Origin: JBPEXY01 sp052031065
Lineage (GTDB): Bacteria; Pseudomonadota; Gammaproteobacteria; Immundisolibacterales; Immundisolibacteraceae
Direction: 5' to 3'
NCBI GenBank assembly: GCA_052031065.1
Contig: JBPEXY010000194.1
Span: forward strand, 1 to 8,393
DNA length: 8,393 nucleotides
In this document: piece by piece, positions 1 through 6,962 of the stretch
Layout: each line of letters begins with the position of its first letter
Numbering within the stretch: position 1 is the stretch's first letter
Translations under genes and position numbers: made by a program
The notes under the pieces: generated by a model
Database searches by the model: none
What the model saw: the letters and a program-made list of their open reading frames with translations, nothing else
Told to the model about the DNA's origin: nothing

Positions 1-743
1 CCCGCTTCGTTGCCCTGCTGCTCCAGCTCCCTGATGACGGCACTACCAACCACAACCGCATCCGCAAACTCGGCTACAGTCGCCGCATCTTCTGGAGTGC
101 TGATACCAAACCCTACCCCCACCGGTATTGCACTCTGTTGCCCTAAAGCCTCAACTACCTGGCTCACCTGGGAAAAATCAGCAGTCGCGCCACCCGTTAC
201 CCCTTTAACAGAAACATAATAGAGAAAACCGGAAGCGGCGCTGGCAATTCGCTGACTACGCTCAATACCGCTCGTTGGAGCGACCAGAAAGACTGTGTCG
301 AGTCCCTGATCACCGAAACAGGCCCGATACTCTTCCGACTCCTCAAGGGGCATATCGACTGTCAACACACCGTCAACCCCCGCCTGGGCCGCAGCCCGCG
401 CAAATTCCTGGTAGCCGATTCTCTCAATCGGATTGAGGTAACCCATTAACACGACCGGAACACTCTGATTTTGCTCCCGGAAACGGCCCACCAATGCAAG
501 AACATCACGTAACGAGACGCCATTTCTGAGCGCCCGTTCGCTGGCTCTCTGAATGACCGGCCCATCCGCCATAGGGTCAGAAAAGGGCACACCGAGCTCA
601 ATCACATCTGCCCCCTCAGCCACAAGCCTGTGCATCAGCTGCTCAGTAATCGACAGGCCCGGGTCTCCAGCAGTAACAAAGGTTACCAATGCCTTACGTT
701 GCTGCTGGTGCAGCGCGGAGAAACAACTCGCCAGCCGGCTCAT
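1..743 (-). CDS. trpA: Tryptophan synthase alpha subunit, 3' end cut by window
   Basis: Cytoplasmic alpha subunit of tryptophan synthase. It cleaves indole-3-glycerol phosphate to indole and glyceraldehyde-3-phosphate and passes indole to TrpB. The frame opens at ATG 743-741 and stays open to the window edge, giving 247 codons. The family is usually about 265-270 residues, so roughly 20 C-terminal residues are missing. The N-terminus contains a VTFVTAGDPG stretch (residues 20-29). The catalytic pair falls at the classical positions: E49 in VIELGVPFSDP and D60 in MADGP. Further on, the LVAPTS, YYVSVKGVTG and VGFGIS motifs of the barrel's phosphate-binding side are readable. The start is fixed by overlap with the trpB stop (ATGA, 743-740) and by a strong upstream GGAGGGG. 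The order trpF-trpB-trpA implies an operon. Identification is near certain; only the C-terminus is unseen. Confidence 0.97.
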   Translation of the reverse strand, partial: MSRLASCFSALHQQQRKALVTFVTAGDPGLSITEQLMHRLVAEGADVIELGVPFSDPMADGPVIQRASERALRNGVSLRDVLALVGRFREQNQSVPVVLMGYLNPIERIGYQEFARAAAQAGVDGVLTVDMPLEESEEYRACFGDQGLDTVFLVAPTSGIERSQRIASAASGFLYYVSVKGVTGGATADFSQVSQVVEALGQQSAIPVGVGFGISTPEDAATVAEFADAVVVGSAVIRELEQQGNEA

Positions 744-1957
744 ACCTCAATCCCCTCCAACGCGGCGACGGTGTGCACATCCTTATCCCCCCGACCGGAG
801 AGACAGACCAGGACCGCCTGTTGCGGGCCCATGGAGGCTGCCAGCTGAGTTGCGCTAGCCAGTGCGTGCGACGATTCCAGGGCCGGCATAATTCCTTCTA
901 CCCGAGTCAGCTGATGGAATGCAACCAGCGCCTGTTGATCGGTCACCGCGACATAATCAACCCGCCCGATATCCTTCAGCCACGCATGTTCAGGGCCAAC
1001 ACCTGGATAATCCAGACCCGCCGATATCGAGTGGGTCTCTATGATTTGGCCATTCTCATCCTGCATCAGATAGGTTCTGTTGCCATGCAACACACCGGGC
1101 TCACCCGCTGCGAGAGGCGCCGCATGCCGCCCGGTCTCAATACCGTCTCCTGCAGCCTCAACACCAACCAGAGCAACCTGCTGGTCAGGAATAAAAGGAT
1201 AAAACATACCTATTGCGTTGGAGCCGCCACCGACGCAGGCAACTACACAGTCCGGCAACGAACCATGTTGAGAAAGCATCTGCTTGCGCGCTTCCTGACC
1301 GATCACGGTTTGAAAATCTCTTACCATCTGCGGATAAGGGTGCGGCCCCGCAACTGTGCCAATGATATAAAAGGTGTTGTCGACATTAGCAACCCAATCC
1401 CGCATCGCCTCGTTCATGGCATCTTTCAACGTCTTTGAACCAGACTCCACAGAGACCACTTCTGCGCCGAGCAGGCGCATGCGATAGACATTGAGGGCCT
1501 GACGCTTGATGTCCTCAGCACCCATATAGACCACGCATTCGAGGCCTAGTCGCGCAGCAACGGTGGCAGTCGCAACGCCGTGCTGACCAGCGCCGGTCTC
1601 CGCTATCACTCTGGTTTTTCCCATTCGCTGGGCAATCAACGCCTGGCCGATAGTATTATTGATCTTGTGCGCACCAGTATGGTTAAGGTCTTCGCGCTTA
1701 AGGTAGATGCGTGCACCACCAACCTGATCACTCAAACGCTGCGCCAGATAGAGTGGCGACGGCCTGCCAACGTAATGGTGCAGATCAGCCTGCAGTAGCG
1801 CCTTGAACTGCGGGTCATCGCGAAACTGATCGTAGGCTTTTTCCAGCTCTTGCAACGGCTGCATCAGGGTCTCAGCGACGAAACGGCCACCATATCGACC
1901 AAAATGACCCAGTTCGTCAGGTAATTTACCGAACAGACTATCGTTTGCTTTATTCAA
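740..1957 (-). CDS. trpB: Tryptophan synthase beta subunit
   Basis: PLP-dependent beta subunit of tryptophan synthase. It condenses indole, delivered from TrpA, with L-serine to give L-tryptophan in the cytoplasm. It is 405 residues, normal for the family. The N-terminus reads GHFGRYGGRFVAETL. The PLP Schiff-base lysine is K98 in NHTGAHKINN, the catalytic glutamate is E120 in AETGAGQHG, the PLP-phosphate loop is GGGSNA (243-248), and S387 in LSGRGDKD contacts the pyridine nitrogen. The start codon is TTG (1957-1955). An in-frame stop lies three codons upstream and the next Met is residue 32, inside the conserved N-terminus, so TTG is effectively the only usable start. The start lies inside the trpF stop region (8-nt overlap), with only a weak purine stretch upstream, which suggests coupling to trpF translation. 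The stop overlaps the trpA start. Confidence 0.98.
   Translation of the reverse strand: MNKANDSLFGKLPDELGHFGRYGGRFVAETLMQPLQELEKAYDQFRDDPQFKALLQADLHHYVGRPSPLYLAQRLSDQVGGARIYLKREDLNHTGAHKINNTIGQALIAQRMGKTRVIAETGAGQHGVATATVAARLGLECVVYMGAEDIKRQALNVYRMRLLGAEVVSVESGSKTLKDAMNEAMRDWVANVDNTFYIIGTVAGPHPYPQMVRDFQTVIGQEARKQMLSQHGSLPDCVVACVGGGSNAIGMFYPFIPDQQVALVGVEAAGDGIETGRHAAPLAAGEPGVLHGNRTYLMQDENGQIIETHSISAGLDYPGVGPEHAWLKDIGRVDYVAVTDQQALVAFHQLTRVEGIMPALESSHALASATQLAASMGPQQAVLVCLSGRGDKDVHTVAALEGIEV
752..758 (-). promoter_or_regulatory. Strong ribosome binding site of trpA
   Basis: GGAGGGG reading on the minus strand lies 8 nt before the trpA ATG, inside the last codons of trpB. A second GAGG is nearly adjacent to the ATG. 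It is the strongest Shine-Dalgarno sequence in the window and supports the trpA start together with the ATGA overlap. Confidence 0.75.
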
Positions 1958-2567
1958 TATCTCTTACCGATTTTATGAACTGACGTATTTTATCGTCGCT
2001 TTTGACACCAGGCGCTGATTCAACACCACTACTTACATCAACAGCATAGGGGGAGGCAATCCCGATCGCTTCAGCGACATTCCCCGCGTGCAGACCACCG
2101 GCAAGAATCAGCGGTTTTTCAATGCCCTTGGGTATACGTTGCCAATCGAAAATACGACCACTACCACCGTAAAGCGATGCGTCGAAACCATCCAACAACA
2201 ACCCGCTGGCACCAGGGAATGCCTCTAATGCAGCTGTAACGGTTTGGCCCGGAGCCATACGCACCGCTTTCACATAGCGCCTGCCAAACTGCTCACAATA
2301 TTCGGCAGTTTCATCGCCGTGGAACTGCAGCAGATCCAGCTCAACTTCTTTGCAAATCTCAGTGACCTGATCTGGGTCGTGGTTAACAAAAAGCCCCACT
2401 CGGGTGATAAAGGGGGGTAACCGCCGTGCAATCTCACCAGCCTGGGTCACTGTGACACATCGACTGCTTCTGGAGTAGAAAACCAGCCCGATCGCATCAG
2501 CGCCAGCCTGAGCAGCAAACTCACCATCCCCGGGGCGGGTAATTCCACATATCTTGATTCTTACCAA
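1950..2567 (-). CDS. trpF: Phosphoribosylanthranilate isomerase
   Basis: Cytoplasmic enzyme that performs the Amadori rearrangement of N-(5'-phosphoribosyl)anthranilate to CdRP in tryptophan synthesis. From the TTG at 2567-2565 it has 205 residues, typical for monofunctional TrpF. It begins MVRIKICGITRPGD, with the general base C7 in KICGIT and the general acid D126 in LLLDGFD. LLQFHGDE (79-86) and the ILAGGL / VDVSSGVES phosphate-binding loops near the C-terminus are also readable. I chose TTG because family members start directly before the KICGIT motif. An AGGGAAG lies 5 nt upstream, and the start falls 1 nt after the truA stop. The in-frame ATG at 2639 would add 24 unconserved residues and overlap truA by 71 nt. 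The gene is fused neither to trpC nor to trpB. The stop TAA overlaps the trpB start. Confidence 0.96.
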   Translation of the reverse strand: MVRIKICGITRPGDGEFAAQAGADAIGLVFYSRSSRCVTVTQAGEIARRLPPFITRVGLFVNHDPDQVTEICKEVELDLLQFHGDETAEYCEQFGRRYVKAVRMAPGQTVTAALEAFPGASGLLLDGFDASLYGGSGRIFDWQRIPKGIEKPLILAGGLHAGNVAEAIGIASPYAVDVSSGVESAPGVKSDDKIRQFIKSVRDIE

Positions 2568-2568
2568 C

Positions 2569-3354
2569 CTATCTTCCCTGTGCACCAGTGATCGGCAATA
2601 ACGAAACTGGCTGCGCCTTCCAGGCTGGATAATCGACACCCACTAAATAGAGTCCGTTTGGCAACGCGGTTACGCCACCCAGCGCGCGGTTTTTTGCTGC
2701 CAGCACCTCTGCAGCCCAAGTCACCGGCTGATCGCCAACGCCAATGGCCATCAGGACACCGACAATGTTACGCACCATATGGTGGAGAAAACCATCCGCA
2801 CTGACATCAACCGAGATCAGGTCATCGCTCCGAAATACGGCAAGTTTGCTAATCGTTCTGACCGGACTGTGAGCCTGACAGGCAGTAGCACGATAGGAAG
2901 TAAAATCGTGAGTGCCGAGCAATGACTTACCGGCATCGGCCATCATCTTCTCTGACAGGCGCCGTGGCTGATGGGTCACCCTGGTATTAAAAAGTGCTGA
3001 GGCAACCGGAGAATTATAGATCAAGTAACGATAATGCCTTTGCAGGGCTGAAAACCGGGCATTAAAACTCTCGCCAACAGTACGCATCCAGCGCACACGA
3101 ACATCCGCCGGCAACAAGGAATTGGTCCCCCTGACCCAGGCCGTCGGGCTACGCTCGTGCGTCGGTGAAAAGCTTACCACCTGCTCCAGCGCGTGGACAC
3201 CTCGATCGGTACGGCCCGCGCAGCTGACCCTGACTGGTCCGTCAGCAATAGAAGAGAGCGCCTCCTCCACCACCTGTTGAACACCAAGGCCGTTTTTCTG
3301 GCGCTGCCAGCCAACGTAACGGCTACCATCATATTCGATACCAAGTGCGATCAT
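2569..3354 (-). CDS. truA: tRNA pseudouridine(38-40) synthase TruA
   Basis: Isomerises uridines 38-40 in the anticodon stem-loop of many tRNAs to pseudouridine; it works as a cytoplasmic dimer. At 261 residues the length is normal. It starts IALGIEYDGSRYVGWQRQ, the usual TruA opening. The catalytic aspartate is D50 in CAGRTDRGVHA, where many relatives have Ala rather than Arg after the Asp; Arg here is a tolerated variation as far as I know. The central FNARFSALQRHYRYLI and the later FLHHMVRNIVGVLMAIG motifs are intact. The ATG at 3354-3352 gives the correct N-terminus, but no convincing Shine-Dalgarno sequence precedes it. It is the first gene after a 192-nt gap and runs into trpF with a 1-nt spacer. 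The family call is very secure. Confidence 0.97.
   Translation of the reverse strand: MIALGIEYDGSRYVGWQRQKNGLGVQQVVEEALSSIADGPVRVSCAGRTDRGVHALEQVVSFSPTHERSPTAWVRGTNSLLPADVRVRWMRTVGESFNARFSALQRHYRYLIYNSPVASALFNTRVTHQPRRLSEKMMADAGKSLLGTHDFTSYRATACQAHSPVRTISKLAVFRSDDLISVDVSADGFLHHMVRNIVGVLMAIGVGDQPVTWAAEVLAAKNRALGGVTALPNGLYLVGVDYPAWKAQPVSLLPITGAQGR
2573..2579 (-). promoter_or_regulatory. Ribosome binding site that fixes the TTG start of trpF
   Basis: AGGGAAG on the minus strand lies inside the last truA codons, with 5 nt between it and the TTG at 2567. It supports this start over the ATG at 2639, which would add a non-family extension. Confidence 0.65.
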
Positions 3355-3481
3355 TCAGGTGGGAAAACAAGATGCAAAAATGTTGCTGCCAAACATGCAC
3401 AAGCGGGGATTGCAAATGGCGGGGACAGACCACTGGTTAGGCTGAGGTTCATCACTGGAACGGTAACAATAACCATAAACC
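3355..3481. other. Remainder of fimV-truA intergenic region
   Basis: Non-coding sequence directly upstream of truA. I looked for sigma70-like boxes on the minus strand and found none convincing, and there is no clear Shine-Dalgarno sequence before the truA ATG. Together with the two hairpins at 3482-3533 it makes a 192-nt gap, long enough to hold a truA-trpFBA promoter, but none can be assigned by eye. Confidence 0.4.
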
Positions 3482-3499
3482 GGTTCTAACTGCAGAACC
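3482..3499. repeat. Second inverted repeat in the fimV-truA gap
   Basis: GGTTCT (3482-3487) and AGAACC (3494-3499) form a perfect 6-bp stem around a 6-nt spacer. AGAACC is followed at once by a further copy (AGAACCG, 3500-3506), so alternative pairing with 3481-3487 is possible. No T run follows on the minus strand. It may be a hairpin or a protein-binding dyad; the function is unknown. Confidence 0.4.
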
Positions 3500-3506
3500 A
3501 GAACCG

Positions 3507-3533
3507 ACTGACCACCGAGATGGTGACGTCAGT
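3507..3533. repeat. Inverted repeat / hairpin in the fimV-truA gap
   Basis: Left arm ACTGAC+CACC (3507-3516), 5-nt loop, right arm GGTG, a 2-nt bulge (AC), then GTCAGT (3528-3533): ten base pairs with one bulge. On the plus strand the right arm runs straight into a short T run (to 3536), so it has terminator shape for plus-strand transcripts. On the minus strand, the direction of fimV and truA, no T run follows. It also holds the 8-bp palindrome TGACGTCA (3524-3531). It could be an attenuating or 3'-end-protecting hairpin for fimV mRNA, or a bidirectional terminator of modest strength. Confidence 0.5.
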
Positions 3534-3546
3534 TTTAACGATTTAG

Positions 3547-6500
3547 TTAATCGTCAAGCCGTGCAATCAACTCAGCTGCCTGTTTCTTCTGCTGGTCGTT
3601 TCCATAAGACTGTATCTGCTCATTGAGCGGGATAGCCTGATCCCTATCACCCATATCGACATAGGCGGCAAGCAGATCCAACTGAGAAGCGATTGCATCA
3701 AGGTTTTGAATAGTCTCAACATCCGACTCTTCTTCAGGAATACTGATAAAGGTTGCATCAAGGCCGTCATCTTCATCCCCAAGGATTATTTCGTCCTCCA
3801 GGCCACTATCCAGCGCCAGGGAATCCTCTTCACCTTCCTGCCCAGGTTGTTCTATAGCCAGCGAATCAACATCGAATTCCAGCGCTTCGTCGTCTGAAAC
3901 AGGCGGGCTGGTTTCGTCCGTGACATTATCGTCTGTCAAGCCCGTGGTTATACCGACTCCGGCATCAACAGAATCACCAAAATCCATATCGAGTAGAAAC
4001 TCATCATCCTGCCCATCGTCTGATTCTGTTTCAACGGCACCTGATTCAAACGAATCAGTTTCTTCAGCGAGGTTCTCAGAGCCACCCTCGTCACCCTCCA
4101 GGGAGAGCTCAAAATCCAGGCCACTCTCTGAATCATCCGATTCGCTAATCTTACTGACAGGAGCTTCCGTACCAAACTCGACCTCGCCAAATTCGACGGT
4201 ATTCTCGTCCTCTTCTAATACCAACTCGCTAGAAGCTTCCCCAGTTAAGGCGTCGTCCGGTCCCAGGTCGCTATCGAAATCCAGCCCATCAAACTCAACC
4301 GTATTCTCATTATCGGACTCCTCGCTACCAACCTCACCAATAGCTTCCAATGGCGCATCTAAATCATCGGCCAGAAGTTCGTCACTTTCCGCAACCACAT
4401 CTTCACCAGCACTCAGGGCATCAGCAGACAAAAGAGCGGTACTTAAAAAGTCCTCTTCATCTGGCTCCGCAGAAGCAGCCTCCTGGAGCCCCGAAAACTC
4501 GTCCAGATCTATTGAGGTCGATATTTCTGACCGAGTCTCTTCTTCAGCGACTGACGGCAATTCACTCTGGTCAGCTTCACCAAGGTCCAGACCGGAGAAT
4601 ACAGAGTCAGAACCATCTTCTGCGCTACCGTCGTCCGCCCCCGTCCCGAAGTCGTCGAGATCTAGATCATCGACAACATCCTCCAGTCCAACTCTATCGT
4701 CAGCTCCCAATTCTGCGTCCAGATCAAGCTCATCCTCGAACGATGCAGTAGTGGTAACCAAAGACCCAATTTGTTGTGGGTCCAAAGTAGCCCCAGCAAA
4801 CAGCGTACTGCCAGGTTTCAGGGCTTTGCCGAAAGCAATAACCTTTTCCCAGCTATCTTGATCAGTACTTAACTGATCTTGATACTCTGTAGCATATTGC
4901 TCATATTCGTCGCCCTTCTCCTGTCCATAATAGATATCCAGGAGTTTCAATTTAAGGTCAACTCGATCATCGTACTGAACAGCATCAAGGATGATATCCT
5001 CGGCCTGTTCGTGATGTCCGTACGTCAGGAAAACATCCGCCTCTGCAATCGGGTCCACATCCTCAAGCTCAGTCTCTGCGGCAACTCCGACCGTGGGCGC
5101 TACAAAATCATCAAGGAATGAGGCGGTGTCCTCTTCCGCAGAAGCCTCTACTGCAACGCTATCGTCTCCAGATGCAACCACCTGCGTCGCTTCATCATCA
5201 ACGTTGTCGCTACCACCATCTGGAGATGGCGTACGGACAACAGTTGCCTCTTCGTCATCAAGGTCAAGAGCGTCATCACCCTTCTTTTCGCCTTTACTGC
5301 CACGTAATGCCAGACCGACCACCGCCAGCACAATAATCAGAATCGCGCCGGCAACATAGAGCAGGTTATCCATCAAAAGCGAAACGATTCCACCGCTATC
5401 GCTGGGAGCTGGTGGAGCTACCGGACGCGGTCGCACCCGCTCCTGTTGCGCATCGGTCGCTTCCCTACCAGTAGCAACAGATTCTGTTGATTCTCCAGAC
5501 TCTGCTACAGGCTCTTCAGCTGCCCCATCTTCGGCGACCTCGTCAATATCTTTTGCTGCAGGCTCGGACTGAGCGGTGTCCGATGGCTGCTCCATTGGCT
5601 CGACAGGCGCAACAATCGCCTGGTCACCATATTCTGACCCAGCCTCTGCACCGCCAACAGCTGGCATTTCCGGTTTAAAGGTCTCTTCGGCAGGTGGGAG
5701 CTGGGAAATCTCGACCATCTCGCGAAGCGTCGCCAGCTGCTTTTCCAGCTCTGCGATTCGGGTCCGCAATTCGCTGTTTTCACGCTCGCGAACTTCGAGG
5801 TTTTCCTCAAGTAACTCGATATGCTCTTTGATCTGCTCGGAACTGCCCTCGCCGGCACCGCCAGATCCAGAAACTGCAGACCCCGATTCGTTAAGCAAAC
5901 GAACCCGGCCACTACCAGCTGCTGAAACCTCAGCTGTGTCGCTGGCAGAAACGGGCCCACGCTCAATAACACCGCCGCTGGTTTGAACGAGAGCCGGGAT
6001 GGCTGGGACGGCCGGAGCTCCCTGCTTATAATCGAGCCACTCCTGCTGCTGCCTGACAAACTCCTCTTTAGCCTGCTGAGTATCAAGCTGTGAATACTGT
6101 TCAGCAGAGGGCAGCACAAGGGTCTTGCCGGCGAGCATTCGATTGACATTGCCAGCAACAAAGGCATGGGGGTTGGCATCAACAATGGCGATCATTGCCT
6201 GGTTAACAGAAACGCCCTGCGGACGGACCTCCAACGCTATTTCCCAAAGCGTGTCACCAATCTCCGTGGGGCCATATTGACCAGCTGCCGATCCCGCAAA
6301 GCCGGGCATTTCCAGTGAAGCTGCAGAGGCGATACCATTCGCCACAGGAACACGAACCACATTATCTGAAGGGAGAGCTGCCGTTCTAACCGATGGCGCA
6401 GCGGGTTGCGGCGGCGGATCCAGCAAAACCGTGTAATGGCGCATGACCCGACCTTCCGGTGCAGAAAGCTCCAGCAGAAAATCGAAATAAGGGTCTTTAA

Positions 6501-6801
6501 CCGCACGCTGGGAAGAGACCTCGATGTACGGGACTCCGTCTGCTCTCTCCAGCACGTTAAACCTGAGGCCGCTGAGAGAAAACGAGCGCTCGAGGCCAGC
6601 TTTCTGATGATCAGCCTGCGATGCAACCCTCGCTTCGATAAGCGCTCCGTCCCCAGCCTCAACGCCGACCAGTTCAATCTCCGCAGAGAGCGGTTGGCTC
6701 AAATAGGAATTGAGTTTTAATTCGCCCAGACCCAACGCGTACACCGAGACCGGCGATAGTGCGACTATCACGATCAACACGTCGATTATTCTGTTGCGCA
6801 T
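3547..6801 (-). CDS. fimV: FimV-type inner-membrane hub protein (LysM, coiled coil, TM, TPR)
   Basis: FimV proteins are polar, peptidoglycan-associated inner-membrane scaffolds. In Pseudomonas they support type IV pilus assembly and twitching, type II secretion and pole organisation. From ATG 6801 the product has 1084 residues: signal peptide 1-22 (cleavage after VYA), conserved FimV N-terminal domain (GLGELKLNSYLSQPLSAEIEL, about 23-130), LysM-like domain with YGPTEIGDTLWEIA (176-231), coiled coil (about 320-365), Pro/acidic linker, membrane helix 480-499, TPR-like helices (about 583-640), very acidic segment (688-1027), and a C-terminal FimV TPR motif with LDLLAAYVDMGD (1034-1083). I chose this ATG because it directly precedes the signal peptide and follows AGGTGA by 4 nt; the frame is open to a TTG at 6900, which would place 33 residues ahead of the signal. 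The family call is strong. A pilus role in this organism is inferred, since no pilus genes are in view. Confidence 0.95.
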   Translation of the reverse strand: MRNRIIDVLIVIVALSPVSVYALGLGELKLNSYLSQPLSAEIELVGVEAGDGALIEARVASQADHQKAGLERSFSLSGLRFNVLERADGVPYIEVSSQRAVKDPYFDFLLELSAPEGRVMRHYTVLLDPPPQPAAPSVRTAALPSDNVVRVPVANGIASAASLEMPGFAGSAAGQYGPTEIGDTLWEIALEVRPQGVSVNQAMIAIVDANPHAFVAGNVNRMLAGKTLVLPSAEQYSQLDTQQAKEEFVRQQQEWLDYKQGAPAVPAIPALVQTSGGVIERGPVSASDTAEVSAAGSGRVRLLNESGSAVSGSGGAGEGSSEQIKEHIELLEENLEVRERENSELRTRIAELEKQLATLREMVEISQLPPAEETFKPEMPAVGGAEAGSEYGDQAIVAPVEPMEQPSDTAQSEPAAKDIDEVAEDGAAEEPVAESGESTESVATGREATDAQQERVRPRPVAPPAPSDSGGIVSLLMDNLLYVAGAILIIVLAVVGLALRGSKGEKKGDDALDLDDEEATVVRTPSPDGGSDNVDDEATQVVASGDDSVAVEASAEEDTASFLDDFVAPTVGVAAETELEDVDPIAEADVFLTYGHHEQAEDIILDAVQYDDRVDLKLKLLDIYYGQEKGDEYEQYATEYQDQLSTDQDSWEKVIAFGKALKPGSTLFAGATLDPQQIGSLVTTTASFEDELDLDAELGADDRVGLEDVVDDLDLDDFGTGADDGSAEDGSDSVFSGLDLGEADQSELPSVAEEETRSEISTSIDLDEFSGLQEAASAEPDEEDFLSTALLSADALSAGEDVVAESDELLADDLDAPLEAIGEVGSEESDNENTVEFDGLDFDSDLGPDDALTGEASSELVLEEDENTVEFGEVEFGTEAPVSKISESDDSESGLDFELSLEGDEGGSENLAEETDSFESGAVETESDDGQDDEFLLDMDFGDSVDAGVGITTGLTDDNVTDETSPPVSDDEALEFDVDSLAIEQPGQEGEEDSLALDSGLEDEIILGDEDDGLDATFISIPEEESDVETIQNLDAIASQLDLLAAYVDMGDRDQAIPLNEQIQSYGNDQQKKQAAELIARLDD

Positions 6802-6962
6802 TTGGTCACCTGAACGGAGATGCAAGACCGGGCCGCGTGGCAATGAGACCCAACCAGCCGATGAATAACGAATCAACTTACGATAGCAATTAACAACCAA
6901 AAAAATCCGGCACTTAGGCTATCAAACTCGAATAAACATTACAAACTTTATATAACCTGTTA
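6802..6962. other. asd-fimV intergenic region
   Basis: 161 nt between the asd stop and the fimV ATG. The asd-proximal half is AT-rich; on the minus strand it contains TATATAAA shortly after the asd stop and a run of seven T at 6905-6899. The T run has no convincing stem in front of it, so I do not call a terminator. It is the likeliest place for a fimV promoter, but no box pair stands out. The frame of fimV is open through 6802-6900 without a plausible earlier start. Confidence 0.4.
6806..6811 (-). promoter_or_regulatory. Ribosome binding site of fimV
   Basis: AGGTGA on the minus strand is separated by 4 nt from the ATG at 6801, which immediately starts a signal peptide. This decides the fimV start against the TTG at 6900. 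Confidence 0.65.

Noticed and set aside
689..1438. Plus-strand frame of about 249 codons opposite trpB
   Set aside because: It overlaps a fully conserved TrpB, shows no recognisable motif, and is a shadow frame.
2568..2639. Upstream ATG extension of trpF
   Set aside because: It would add 24 residues not typical of TrpF and overlap truA by 71 nt. The TTG at 2567 has a ribosome site and puts the start directly before KICGIT.
3920..4861. Long open plus-strand frame (about 313 codons) antisense to fimV
   Set aside because: The translation is a Ser/Pro-rich low-complexity string, which is what the complement of Asp/Glu/Ser codons gives. FimV on the opposite strand is a clear family match, and the frame has no domain or ribosome site.
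5505..6185. Minus-strand frame of about 226 codons inside fimV in another phase
   Set aside because: It is entirely contained in fimV, has no family features, and its composition is that of an out-of-frame reading.
6802..6900. Longer fimV starting at TTG 6900
   Set aside because: It would place 33 residues before a clear signal peptide, while ATG 6801 has AGGTGA at good spacing.
6899..6905. Run of seven T (minus strand) after asd as a terminator
   Set aside because: No stable GC-rich stem precedes the run, so an intrinsic terminator cannot be supported.
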